Below, piece after piece: positions 1-8,052 of a stretch of DNA of 28,297 bases. Origin of the DNA: a virus; IMG/VR virus record IMGVR_UViG_3300037847_001506, positions 1-28,297 of that record, one strand, 5' to 3'. Every line of letters begins with the position of its first letter. The first letter of the stretch is position 1. Under the pieces are notes generated by a model, which saw only the letters and a program-made list of their open reading frames with translations, was not told where the DNA came from and ran no database searches. The position numbers and the translations under genes were made by a program.

Positions 1-971
1 GGGTTCATAATTAAGTCGATTGCATCTTCAATACGACCACTCTTTTGCAACCTTTGTTGCTGCTTTCGGCGAGCAGAACCTACAGGATCGGCAACCTTCT
101 TTGCGCCAGCCTTGACAACAGGTTTAGCTTTCTTGCTCTTAGCTTCTGCTTTTTTCCTGTTTGCCACAATACGCTTATACTTCATCGCATCATTAGCCAT
201 TTCTATGTAGCGTGCATCTGCGGTGGCAGCGATTTCTTCATCACTAAAACCATACTCACGCCCAACGCCCATCAACGCATCCCAGTGAGCTTTGCTCTTG
301 CTAGTGTCTGCGAGTTCAGGGATTTTGGCTTTGATTATCTCAGCTTGCTCTGCAAGATATACCCGATGTTCTTCATCGGCCTGCTTTTGCTTCTGCGCTT
401 GCAATTGCTGCATTTGGTATTGTTGTTGTTGGTACTGTTGCAAATCGGCGTCGTACTTAGCTCTTTGCTCCATATAAGCTATAGGGTCACTCTCAGCCAA
501 AGTGTGGTCTGGCATTTTGGGTGGTGCCGCAAAACCTTGCTGGGCTTGAGCGTACATTTGTGCGATCTGTTGTTCTCTCTGTGCTATCTCGGCTTGTTTC
601 TCTTCCAGTTGCTTACGTGTCTGGGCGATCTCCTGAAACCGATTGTTAATTGCACCTTGGCCTGCCGCAGATTGCTTAAGCTGATCTAGTGTCCAATGCT
701 CTTCTTTGCCGTCAATTTTTACGGGGATGAGATTGTTTTCCTCAGTAGCCTCTACTTCGTCCTCGGTCTCTATATCCACATCTTCGTAATCTTCTTCAGA
801 TGCTTCTAGTTCATCTAACGTATCGCCTTCATCAATTACCTCGTCATCAGTTTCTTCAACCTCTGGCTCAATAATTTCTTCAACTGCTTCTGTTAGATTT
901 TCTTCGCCTGTTTCTTCTTGCGCTGGCGCTATGAGTTTTTCTACTGCGCTGTGTAGGTCAGTCGCTTCCAC
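1..971 (-). CDS. Capsid scaffolding protein (3' end cut by window edge)
   Basis: The frame is open from a GTG at 971-969 to the left edge, giving 323 visible residues. A GGAG ribosome site at 982-979 lies 7 nt upstream. Residues 1-80 are very acidic. Residues 83-112 carry a conserved-looking segment around KIDGKEEHWTLDQLKQ, followed by a Gln/Glu-rich coiled coil (about 113-145) and a poly-Gln stretch (178-197). A Lys/Arg-rich region begins near 270. An acidic N-terminus, long helices and a basic C-terminal part, directly after the portal gene, are typical of phage scaffolds, which shape the procapsid and bind major capsid protein through a basic C-terminal helix. Major capsid protein should follow just outside the window. 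The non-ATG start means an ATG-only gene finder would miss or shorten this gene. The role comes from composition and position, not a decisive motif. Confidence 0.8.
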   Translation of the reverse strand, partial: MEATDLHSAVEKLIAPAQEETGEENLTEAVEEIIEPEVEETDDEVIDEGDTLDELEASEEDYEDVDIETEDEVEATEENNLIPVKIDGKEEHWTLDQLKQSAAGQGAINNRFQEIAQTRKQLEEKQAEIAQREQQIAQMYAQAQQGFAAPPKMPDHTLAESDPIAYMEQRAKYDADLQQYQQQQYQMQQLQAQKQKQADEEHRVYLAEQAEIIKAKIPELADTSKSKAHWDALMGVGREYGFSDEEIAATADARYIEMANDAMKYKRIVANRKKAEAKSKKAKPVVKAGAKKVADPVGSARRKQQQRLQKSGRIEDAIDLIMN

Positions 972-982
972 GGTACTGCTCC

Positions 983-1219
983 TTATTGTTTACGATCTAA
1001 AAGTGTCTCTGCCATTATAGCGGCGTCAAGTTCCACTTCGATCTTGGTTAATGCACGCAATATTGCGTGCGCCTCTTCGCGTTGCTCAATGTCTTGAGCG
1101 CCGCTAGTCGTAAAAAGCCTGATTTGCTCATTACGAACGTCCTGTATGAAATCGCTAAAAGCGGTATCACTTTTTAACCGCTTTGCGTCTTCTGCCTTTA
1201 TTCTTGTTTCTACTGTCAA
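983..1219 (-). CDS. Small conserved-type virion-region protein, TTG start (78 aa)
   Basis: This 78-residue, mostly helical, charged protein lies between the portal and the scaffold. The start is the TTG at 1219-1217, which overlaps the TGA of the preceding 59-aa gene as TTGA, so it is probably translated by coupling. No upstream in-frame ATG is usable. The sequence has no Cys, no membrane segment and no signal peptide; the middle contains SDFIQDVRNEQIRLF and the end an Ala/Glu helix. Small proteins in this slot are common in tailed phages, but I do not recognise a family. A role in head assembly is inferred from position only. Confidence 0.7.
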   Translation of the reverse strand: MTVETRIKAEDAKRLKSDTAFSDFIQDVRNEQIRLFTTSGAQDIEQREEAHAILRALTKIEVELDAAIMAETLLDRKQ

Positions 1220-1395
1220 ATGCCTGCCATTCTCATCATAGATTCATTATGCATACGTTCTTTATCTTGCTCTGCTTTTATCTTAGCTAAATCAACAGCT
1301 TGCCCATACTGACCTGCAAGTGTTGCTGCATCTACATATAGGTCTTGCGCCATCTGATCTCTAGCTAGGTCATCTTTCATCGCCATCTCATGCAT
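1216..1395 (-). CDS. Tiny gene overlapping the portal stop (59 aa), possible detached portal tail
   Basis: The ATG at 1395-1393 lies inside the last codons of the portal gene (ATGCATGA), and the TGA at 1218-1216 overlaps the TTG of the next gene. The 59-residue product is helical and charged, with a middle segment YGQAVDLAKIKAEQDKERM and several Met near the end. Its composition continues the Gln/Ala/Lys-rich helix at the portal C-terminus, and many related portals carry a longer tail of this kind. It may therefore be a split-off extension of the portal, in the +1 frame, or an independent small protein. Tight coupling on both sides supports translation. Function unknown. Confidence 0.65.
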   Translation of the reverse strand: MHEMAMKDDLARDQMAQDLYVDAATLAGQYGQAVDLAKIKAEQDKERMHNESMMRMAGI

Positions 1396-3298
1396 TTTGA
1401 GCTTTAGTCATATCAACTTGTGCTTTTGTTTGCGCTTTCATTGCTTCTGCCTGCACCATAGCTTGCGCTGGGTCAGATGGTTGCTGACCTGCTAATGCCG
1501 CTTGTTGCTGCTGTTGCATCTGCAAGAGTTGCATCTCTATCTCTGGTGTAATTGGCGCGAAATAACGATCTGCATTTCTAATCCCGCTCGATGCTAATAT
1601 GTCTGCAAGAGTGTTGCGGATGTTTGTAAGCGATACTAAGCCATTCATAGGGCCGTATGTCTGATAGACCATAGTTTGCTGTTGCAATGCCATAGCCAGA
1701 GCATTTGTTTTTTCCTCTTCTCTACCAGTGCCTAGACCTACGTTAATGCTAACGTCCATGTCTATGTCAAAAGCTTTTGGATCGACAGGTTGGAAACGCC
1801 CATTCATACGCATCATTGCGCCGTTTTCCATGTTCTTTTGTAGCAATCTTAGCATTAAGCCAAACAAGTCTCTTGCGCCATCTGCTAGGTTACGCACCAT
1901 CACCTCTACCTGCCCTGCTGCGGCCTGCACAGTGGCTTGTACAGCAGCTTTAGTTGTGGACTGCATTGCATCAGGGTCTAGCCCCATAGACGCTCTGGTA
2001 ACGCCTGTCTTGCCCTCTACAAGCTGATCTAGGTATGTAAGTGCGCTTAGTGTTTGCCCTGCGGTAAATGGCACAGCTAAATCCTGTACTGCTCCAGGTT
2101 GCCTCATACGCACAATCGCGCCAATCTCATTATTTAGCACATCGTCTATGTTAACTGAGCCATCAACTATACCAACGCGAGGATTGTTTGTCATAGCTAC
2201 GTTATCGAGTATGCCACGCAGTATGCTTGTTGCTGCGTCTTGGTCATCAATCACAATGTCTGCAATGCTTCTGCCATAAAAGGTGTGCGGCTCTGGATCA
2301 ACTTCAAATTTTGCAAAAGGTATTTCGTCTGCGAGTTCGTAATCTAGCAGTCTGTACTTTGTCCCGCCGCACAAGAACTTGTGTAACACAGCTACGCCTG
2401 TGCCGTCCACATCCATACGCATGTATGCTTCTGTTACAGTAACCTGACGCATAGATGGGTCAGAGCTTGTTTCGTTAAAATCATCTTCATAACCTTGACG
2501 CTCAATACGCTCCGCCTCAGTCATTTCTGTGCCTGCGTCAAAGCTGTCTAGGTCAAGAATTGTTTCTGGGTCAAAACCCATCGCAATCAAATCACCTGCA
2601 CGCATCTCTGTGCGGTGAGCAATAACATGAGCATCTTCTAGCGTTCTACAGTTTCTATCTACAAAGAACTCTTCTGGCGGCACGCTTTCTATACGCAGCC
2701 TGCCTGTAGTTTCTCTGCGCGATACTTTAGCAGAATGAACAGGCGTTTGCACCTCAACGCCTTGCTCATCCATGCTCATTTCCTGCTCGACTGTATGCTC
2801 AAGAACCGTTACGTCATCGTCCTGCACCAAAAACGTGTATTCATCATCGTCTAGGTTAGTGTAGGTATATATCTCTGCGGTAGGCATTTCTTCCCAATAT
2901 GCCTTTACTATGCCTTGCTTTTTAATTAGCGCATCGTGAAAAGCATCGTTTAGCACTCTGTAGCCGTTGCTTCTCTGAAACTCATAATGCACATAATCTG
3001 TGGCTTGCTCTGCCATATTCACATCTTCTGGGCCATGCGGCATAAACTCTACAGGCTTTGCAGTGCTTAGAAATACACGCATCAATGATGGTTTAATCGC
3101 ACGCACCGTATCTCGAACCTTAGTAGCGACTACTTTGCTTCGACCATCCTCGTAGCCTATATCTACCTCACCATCGTAGTAACGTTGCGATCTAATGCGA
3201 TCTTCTGATATTTCGCTTTCTACAAAGTCTACCGCATCGTCTATAGCGTTCTGAACAATAGTCTCTATCTCGCGTTCTGTTTTTGCTTTTAGTTCCAT
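1388..3298 (-). CDS. Portal protein (636 aa)
   Basis: The portal is the dodecameric ring at one capsid vertex through which the terminase packages DNA and to which the tail attaches. The N-terminus is helical and acidic, with RYYDGEVDIGYEDGRSKVV near residues 39-57 and a conserved-type KPSLMRVFLSTAKPVEFMP near 89-107. The middle contains the FEVDPEPHTFYGRSIADIV segment and a long helical stem region with TRASMGLDPDAMQS. The last 50 residues are Gln/Ala-rich and coiled-coil-like, as in the C-terminal barrel tails of P22-type portals. The length lies between T7-like (about 540) and P22-like (725) portals. The ATG directly abuts the TAG of the 537-aa gene, and the next gene overlaps its stop. 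The role follows from sequence character and from its place before the scaffold. Confidence 0.88.
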   Translation of the reverse strand: MELKAKTEREIETIVQNAIDDAVDFVESEISEDRIRSQRYYDGEVDIGYEDGRSKVVATKVRDTVRAIKPSLMRVFLSTAKPVEFMPHGPEDVNMAEQATDYVHYEFQRSNGYRVLNDAFHDALIKKQGIVKAYWEEMPTAEIYTYTNLDDDEYTFLVQDDDVTVLEHTVEQEMSMDEQGVEVQTPVHSAKVSRRETTGRLRIESVPPEEFFVDRNCRTLEDAHVIAHRTEMRAGDLIAMGFDPETILDLDSFDAGTEMTEAERIERQGYEDDFNETSSDPSMRQVTVTEAYMRMDVDGTGVAVLHKFLCGGTKYRLLDYELADEIPFAKFEVDPEPHTFYGRSIADIVIDDQDAATSILRGILDNVAMTNNPRVGIVDGSVNIDDVLNNEIGAIVRMRQPGAVQDLAVPFTAGQTLSALTYLDQLVEGKTGVTRASMGLDPDAMQSTTKAAVQATVQAAAGQVEVMVRNLADGARDLFGLMLRLLQKNMENGAMMRMNGRFQPVDPKAFDIDMDVSINVGLGTGREEEKTNALAMALQQQTMVYQTYGPMNGLVSLTNIRNTLADILASSGIRNADRYFAPITPEIEMQLLQMQQQQQAALAGQQPSDPAQAMVQAEAMKAQTKAQVDMTKAQNA

Positions 3299-4912
3299 CT
3301 ATTGCCCCTGAAAATATTGCATTAATTGATTAGATATTGCTGGCTCAAGTTGACTAGACACTGCTGGCGCACCTGCCCTAGCAGCTACATTTGGAAGAGA
3401 TATTACATTAGCAGTAAATCTTGGCACTCCATAACCTAATGCAGTTCCCGCAACTCCAGTTGCCATTGCAGCGCCAGTTCTAAGAGGTTGCTTAAAAAGC
3501 CTATCTAGAAAATACATAAAACCAAGTCTTCCTGCTGACCCACTGTCTGGAATAGTTTTACCCATAACATCTTGCGCCTGTTGAGCAAATTCTTGCTGTA
3601 TTCCTTGCCCTCTAGCTGTAGCAAGTTTTCTTCTAGTATTATCAACAGCTTTTGATGCAGATAATAATTGCGCTGGAGTAAATACGCCGCCCGTTCTTGT
3701 AGCGTTAGCTACTGCTTTTTCTACTGGAAGTAATGTTTTGAAAGCTTTTTGAACTCTATTATAATCAGCCATTACATCTTTATTTGCACTTTTTAGGCTA
3801 TCTCGTAAAAGTGCTTGAAAATCAAACAAAGCATCTCCAACCTGTCTTTCAACGGCTAAATTGCTTTTTCTAAAAGTTGTAGCTGCTAATCCTAAATCGC
3901 CATCAACGCTTTTTAACACATCACCAGTTCTATTTTGTGCCAACCTTGAAAACTGCTCTGTTAATATGCCATCCATAACTTTAACATATTCGTCTGGTAA
4001 CTTAGCTGATCTATCGCGAAATATTTTTTGAATACCATTAATAAATTTATCATCTACATTTATTGAAAGTTTTGGGATTACTTCATCATAAGCAGCCCTA
4101 ATTGCGTCATCTGCAATCGTAAAAGCCTCATTGCCAGAAACACCTGATGGTATTTTTACTTGCTTTTTAGGATTTTTACCCATGATAAAACTAAAAGCAG
4201 CCTTTATTTTGCCTTTATTTTTATTTTGATTCAAAACGTCTATGGCTTCATTCATAGTAGCCCTACCAAAACTTTCTAAGTTCTGCGCTTCTTTTTTCTT
4301 TATAAAATCACCAATTATTGGAATAGATGCTGCGGCCTCTTCTGCCATTCTCATTCTGCCGCCAAGAGCCTGGCCTGGAGTAAGGTTTACCCCCTTCTTC
4401 ATAAGATCACTTGCTGCTCTAGAAACATTTGGTAAAATTACATCTCCAGCTTTTCCTAAAGCTGCACTTGTTAATCCTGTTGTTGCAGCAGCTTTTGCTC
4501 TATCAAGAGCATCCCCTTCAGCAGAGCCAGCGCCATATGCCGCGCCCTCAATACCAGCAACTTTAAGCGCACCTTTTACGCCAAGCCTAGCAAGCCCAGC
4601 ACCGCCTGCGATAGCTGTAGGTAATGATCCAGCAATCTCTAAACCTAACGCTGTTTTTGGGTTTTCTTTAGCAAACTGTTTTATTTCGTTTCTAATTTCT
4701 TTTACGTTTTCAGCATATGTCTGATCACCCATCAAAGCTCTAAAAGCAGCTTCAGCTTCATCAGCAGTTCCAAAAGACAAGCCTTGCAAAACAGCCCTAG
4801 CCATACCGCCTATTTTGCTTTTCTTATCATCAGACTTTGGCTCAGATTCTTCTTTTTGCTTGTCTTGAGCTTGCTTTAGTAGTGCCTGCCTTAATAATTC
4901 TTCTTTGGTCAT
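3299..4912 (-). CDS. Candidate DNA-ejection (internal virion) protein, 537 aa
   Basis: The N-terminus is a charged helix (residues 1-33). It is followed by a motif common in phage internal proteins, GLSFGTADEAEAAFRALMGD (about 44-63), then PKTALGLEIAGSLP and a long Gly/Ala-rich amphipathic stretch (about 85-165) that could insert into a membrane. The middle is helical (about 200-400). The C-terminus has another Gly/Ala hydrophobic stretch near 480-500. Proteins of this build in podoviruses are stored in the capsid and ejected to form a conduit for DNA; no lytic transglycosylase motif is visible here. It is the largest of three consecutive genes with this character, immediately upstream of the portal, which is the usual neighbourhood. 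The ejection role is inferred. Confidence 0.65.
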   Translation of the reverse strand: MTKEELLRQALLKQAQDKQKEESEPKSDDKKSKIGGMARAVLQGLSFGTADEAEAAFRALMGDQTYAENVKEIRNEIKQFAKENPKTALGLEIAGSLPTAIAGGAGLARLGVKGALKVAGIEGAAYGAGSAEGDALDRAKAAATTGLTSAALGKAGDVILPNVSRAASDLMKKGVNLTPGQALGGRMRMAEEAAASIPIIGDFIKKKEAQNLESFGRATMNEAIDVLNQNKNKGKIKAAFSFIMGKNPKKQVKIPSGVSGNEAFTIADDAIRAAYDEVIPKLSINVDDKFINGIQKIFRDRSAKLPDEYVKVMDGILTEQFSRLAQNRTGDVLKSVDGDLGLAATTFRKSNLAVERQVGDALFDFQALLRDSLKSANKDVMADYNRVQKAFKTLLPVEKAVANATRTGGVFTPAQLLSASKAVDNTRRKLATARGQGIQQEFAQQAQDVMGKTIPDSGSAGRLGFMYFLDRLFKQPLRTGAAMATGVAGTALGYGVPRFTANVISLPNVAARAGAPAVSSQLEPAISNQLMQYFQGQ

Positions 4913-4916
4913 ATAA

Positions 4917-6236
4917 TTAGTCCGCTGGCTGTGAAATCATTTCCGATAATATTTCTTGGTATCTTACTAAATCTGGCCCAAATACGTTTGACAAATCTGC
5001 CGCCGATCCAGATTGCATCGCAGTTGTTATTATTGCCCTTAACTCGTCATCACTAAGCTTTCTATCTCCGCCAGTTGGTGGAGGGTCTTTAGGTTTTAAA
5101 ACAGACCTGTCTGGCGTAAATATAGATTTATCAATTTCAAATGGCTCTATTTGTTCATACCCAGACTCACTGTAAACTTGTTTTACAGCATTGTTGTGTA
5201 GCTTTGTTTTTCTATTTAAAGAATTAGCTTTATCCTCGTAAAGACTAGCAAGCTGTTGTGCTACAATTTCTTTATTTTGTAATAAATTAACATCGCCACC
5301 AAGGTTAGCTATAATTCTCAATGCGTCCTGCTCGGTCATTACACCGCCGCCAACAGTTTCTATTCTAAACCTACCAATTAAACCTTGAAGTCTACCTTCA
5401 GCTAACCTGTTATTTATTTCAGTTTTACTCAATGTAGTAAAATCATCTATGTTAAAAGCTCTTTTTAAAAACCCTCCAAGTAAAGTTTTTGCAGTTGCAG
5501 AAAATTGATCTGCTAATCTTAACAAGCCTTCATTAGTATTATTAACCGTAGACATATATTCTGCTAAACGGCGCATACTTGCCCTGTCTGTATTTAGTTC
5601 ATCAAAATTCTTAGTAAATTGAGCAAAGTTAGGAATAGTTTTCGCAAACGTTGCATCAGTTACAGGACTATGCGCTGTTATATCAATATAATTTTTTTGC
5701 TGAGTAATAGGGTCGTACTGAAAATACTTCCCATCATACGGGTCAAAATTAACCTCACCAATAATTTCACCTGTTTCTCTATTTTTATAAACACCCTTAC
5801 TTTGTATTGAAACTTTATTTCTCATATACTGATCAAAAGTAAGGTTTGGATTTTCTAATTTTAACGCTTGATAATTTTTATAATCTGATGTGTCAAAGTC
5901 TGTTCCTTTTAAGCTGTCTAACCCAGCCTCAAAAAGCGCAAGCTCTTTATCTCTCTCAAACTTAGCATCTGCTTGTCTCATTTGCATTTGCTGCTGAAGT
6001 ATTGTTGACAAGCCTTGATCTGCTTTTAATGCACCAGTTTCAATCATGTCTGCCATTTGTAAAGCATCTGGCGTTCCAAGTTCACGCAAATACTCAATAG
6101 TTTTATTTTTCGCTCTTTTAGCAGTTCTTTGCTGCCTTATTGTTTGTAGCCGAGTATCTAATCCAGGGTCTGGCCTTAACCTCATTTGGTTAAAACCTGA
6201 TGCTAATTCAGCAGCTACATCACGAAAATCTACCAT
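4917..6236 (-). CDS. Candidate internal virion / ejection protein, 439 aa
   Basis: The first 110 residues are helical and rich in Arg, Gln and Leu (IRQQRTAKRAKNKTIEYL, then a QQQMQMRQ run), which is coiled-coil-like. The rest is mixed, with Asn/Asp-rich loops, a segment near 145-185 resembling small beta repeats, and a helical region near 215-345. The start ATG follows GAGG by 6 nt, and that ribosome site lies in the end of the 211-aa gene. No enzyme motif is seen. Position between two other internal-type proteins and composition suggest a structural or ejected protein. The exact role is not recognisable. Confidence 0.6.
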   Translation of the reverse strand: MVDFRDVAAELASGFNQMRLRPDPGLDTRLQTIRQQRTAKRAKNKTIEYLRELGTPDALQMADMIETGALKADQGLSTILQQQMQMRQADAKFERDKELALFEAGLDSLKGTDFDTSDYKNYQALKLENPNLTFDQYMRNKVSIQSKGVYKNRETGEIIGEVNFDPYDGKYFQYDPITQQKNYIDITAHSPVTDATFAKTIPNFAQFTKNFDELNTDRASMRRLAEYMSTVNNTNEGLLRLADQFSATAKTLLGGFLKRAFNIDDFTTLSKTEINNRLAEGRLQGLIGRFRIETVGGGVMTEQDALRIIANLGGDVNLLQNKEIVAQQLASLYEDKANSLNRKTKLHNNAVKQVYSESGYEQIEPFEIDKSIFTPDRSVLKPKDPPPTGGDRKLSDDELRAIITTAMQSGSAADLSNVFGPDLVRYQEILSEMISQPAD

Positions 6237-6244
6237 TTAATGCC

Positions 6245-6880
6245 TCACATAAATCTTGCCGCAGCAGATGCAGCAGTTGTTAAGTAATCAAACAATCCAG
6301 GCTGATATGACTCCGACTCACCTTGAGTTCCCCTTGTTAAGTTTGCACCACCAAACATCGTTGCTAAACCTGCTGCTGGAGATGCAGCATAACCTTGATA
6401 TTGCTTTCTTGCCGCATCAATTAAACTCTGCATGGCGGCTTGTTGCATTGCGCCTTGTTGCATCTGCTGTCGGTTTACAGCTTGCCCCATGCCAAATGCT
6501 TGCTGCCCTACGCCTTGCAATCCCTGTGCCGCCGTAAAAGCATTATTCATAGCTTGGTTGTAACCTGCTTGCCTCATACGAGCAGATTGATCTGCCATTT
6601 GCTGAGTAAAGTTTTTAGCCATCTCTGCTTCAGCTATGCCATGCCTTGAGCCACCGTAAGCGCCTGCTTGCTGTGCCTGTGCGCCCAACACGTTTTGCGC
6701 TTTTAACGCTTGCTGGCCCACATCCCTCATAGTTGCTTGAACAACTTGATTTTCGTATGGATTCATAAGATTAGCCGCAGCCGCAGCAGGGTTTGCAAAA
6801 GTTTGCATTGCCCCCATGTTTGCCATTGAGGCACGTTGAAATGGATTTGCCACCATATTTGGATTTGCTGAAGCACCCAT
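6245..6880 (-). CDS. Ala/Gln-rich internal virion protein (211 aa)
   Basis: Almost the entire chain is Ala, Gln, Met, Asn and Gly, with few charges. The core contains NPYENQVVQATMRDVGQQAL and, near residues 75-87, AYGGSRHGIAEAEM, a signature I associate with podovirus internal or tail-associated proteins. Predicted structure is long low-complexity helices with Gly breaks and a hydrophobic C-terminus (FDYLTTAASAAARFM). A good AAGGGG ribosome site precedes the ATG. Such proteins are probably carried in the virion and released with the genome. The motif match is from memory; the assignment to ejection is inferred. Confidence 0.65.
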   Translation of the reverse strand: MGASANPNMVANPFQRASMANMGAMQTFANPAAAAANLMNPYENQVVQATMRDVGQQALKAQNVLGAQAQQAGAYGGSRHGIAEAEMAKNFTQQMADQSARMRQAGYNQAMNNAFTAAQGLQGVGQQAFGMGQAVNRQQMQQGAMQQAAMQSLIDAARKQYQGYAASPAAGLATMFGGANLTRGTQGESESYQPGLFDYLTTAASAAARFM

Positions 6881-6881
6881 G

Positions 6882-7328
6882 TTACTTACCCCTTCTTCCG
6901 CCTTGCATTTCTAATGCTACTGGTTGGTTTCCTGCTGCTCTTGATCCAAGCTGTCCTGTTACTGGATCTACAGTAAAACTATCTATGTAACTTGCCTGTC
7001 CAGGTCGTTCAGCAGCAAGTTGATCTTGCGCTTGTTCAAAAGCAGGCGCAGATGAATAGCCCTGTATACCACTATCAAATGTTTGGGCTTCAGGCATATA
7101 TTGCTGACCGCTTGCGGTTGGCATGCCAAATGCTTGCGCCATTTGATTAGTTCCCTCAAATGCCGCTTGTTGCTGTGGAGAGAACGCCGCTACATCTGGC
7201 CCATAATATGGAACATAACCAGTCGCAGATACATCTTCTGCCATTCCAATGCCTTGCTGCAAAGCTGTTTCTGCAAACTTTGGCATTGTTACTTCATTGT
7301 TTCGGCGTCCACCTTTGCCACCACTCAT
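6882..7328 (-). CDS. Small Gln/Ala-rich virion protein (148 aa)
   Basis: The frame is open further upstream, but the ATG at 7328-7326 is chosen because a strong AAGGAGATATAAA site sits just before it, inside the last codons of the 124-aa gene. The product starts MSGGKGGRRNNEV, then has GYVPYYGPDVAAFSPQQQAAFEGTNQMAQAFG near residues 38-69 and a Gly/Gln-rich loop, and ends in a basic GGRRGK tail. It resembles the N-terminal part of longer low-complexity phage internal proteins and adjoins the 211-aa gene, so the two may be halves of what is one protein elsewhere. No catalytic motif is seen. Confidence 0.65.
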   Translation of the reverse strand: MSGGKGGRRNNEVTMPKFAETALQQGIGMAEDVSATGYVPYYGPDVAAFSPQQQAAFEGTNQMAQAFGMPTASGQQYMPEAQTFDSGIQGYSSAPAFEQAQDQLAAERPGQASYIDSFTVDPVTGQLGSRAAGNQPVALEMQGGRRGK

Positions 7329-7329
7329 T

Positions 7330-7704
7330 TTATATCTCCTTTTGAAATGAAGCGTGCAGTGGTTCCCAACCATGCGCCTTCAAAGGTTTCTTCCATCCAA
7401 AACGACCTGTAATCGTCAAAGCCTCACATCCATAGCTCTTTGCCCAATCTGTAACATCACTATGCATATCTAACAACTGATCTAGTTCTCCGCCGCCTAA
7501 AAACACATTTAGCGTCTTTTTTTTAGGATATACCACAATTTCTGTGACAATGCACCCCCTTGGACTAGGCCATAGCTGCATACGGCCTTCAACAATACCT
7601 TTTGCCACATCTTCAAATTCATGTGTGCCGCCGCTATACTCCAAAGCCGCCTCTATCCAAGGGCGGCATCTTTCTAATTCATTCACTTGTGTATCTTTAG
7701 GCAT
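7330..7704 (-). CDS. Conserved phage protein of GNAT-like type (124 aa)
   Basis: The sequence reads as one compact alpha/beta domain: an N-terminal helix with RCRPWIEAALEYSGGTHEFED, a strand with MQLWPSPRGCIVTEIVVYP, a second strand LNVFLGGGELDQLL, then WAKSYGCEALTITGRFGWKK and a final LKAHGWEPLHASFQKEI. I recognise this pattern from many tailed phages, where it sits among tail or ejection genes. The order of strands and the final hydrophobic helix-strand resemble an acetyltransferase (GNAT) fold, but I do not see a convincing acetyl-CoA loop, so enzymatic activity should not be assumed. Its location among internal virion genes suggests a virion or assembly role. Confidence 0.7.
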   Translation of the reverse strand: MPKDTQVNELERCRPWIEAALEYSGGTHEFEDVAKGIVEGRMQLWPSPRGCIVTEIVVYPKKKTLNVFLGGGELDQLLDMHSDVTDWAKSYGCEALTITGRFGWKKPLKAHGWEPLHASFQKEI

Positions 7705-8052
7705 TTAATATGTAGACAGTGCTACCCTCTTCCAAATTGCTGTACTGCCATCGTGTGTAGCCGTACAAATATAAATATAATTAGTATCCCAAGCTATCAT
7801 GCCAGCATCATCACCAGCCGCACCGACACTCGAACTAGGTGTTGTCTGTTTCATAGCAACTTGCTTAAAAGCGTTCTGTGCTGACACAACAGGGTAATTC
7901 TTGTTTTCATCCCATAAAAATATACCATTTTCGCTAGGATTATCCTCTGTTGTCTTATGATATAGCTTACCTAAATTTCGTGTAAGAAACAGATTTAGCT
8001 GTCTGCCCCACTGCCTTATGTCTTCGCCAAGAATAGGTGGTGTAACTGGCAT
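7705..8052 (-). CDS. Small tail-region protein (115 aa)
   Basis: The ATG at 8052-8050 shares one base with the tail-hub stop codon (TAATG), so translation is coupled to the hub. The N-terminus contains GEDIRQWGRQLNLFLTRNL, likely a helix. The second half looks like a small beta domain with IAWDTNYIYICTATHDGSTAIWKRV, a pattern found at the tips of phage fibre and tail proteins where a Trp-containing strand closes the unit. This may be a small tail appendage or needle-like subunit. No specific family is recognised. Confidence 0.65.
   Translation of the reverse strand: MPVTPPILGEDIRQWGRQLNLFLTRNLGKLYHKTTEDNPSENGIFLWDENKNYPVVSAQNAFKQVAMKQTTPSSSVGAAGDDAGMIAWDTNYIYICTATHDGSTAIWKRVALSTY

Noticed and set aside
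45-689. Plus-strand open frame of 214 codons
   Set aside because: Antisense to the scaffold gene, which has a ribosome site, composition and gene order in its favour; the plus-strand product is a Cys/Leu/Phe-rich shadow.
4242-4724. Plus-strand open frame of 160 codons
   Set aside because: Antisense to the middle of the 537-aa internal virion gene; Ala/Pro/Ser-rich composition is the complement of its Ala/Gly-rich helices.
7083-7412. Plus-strand open frames of 61 and 109 codons
   Set aside because: Antisense to the coupled 148-aa and 124-aa genes, Cys/His-rich shadows without ribosome site.
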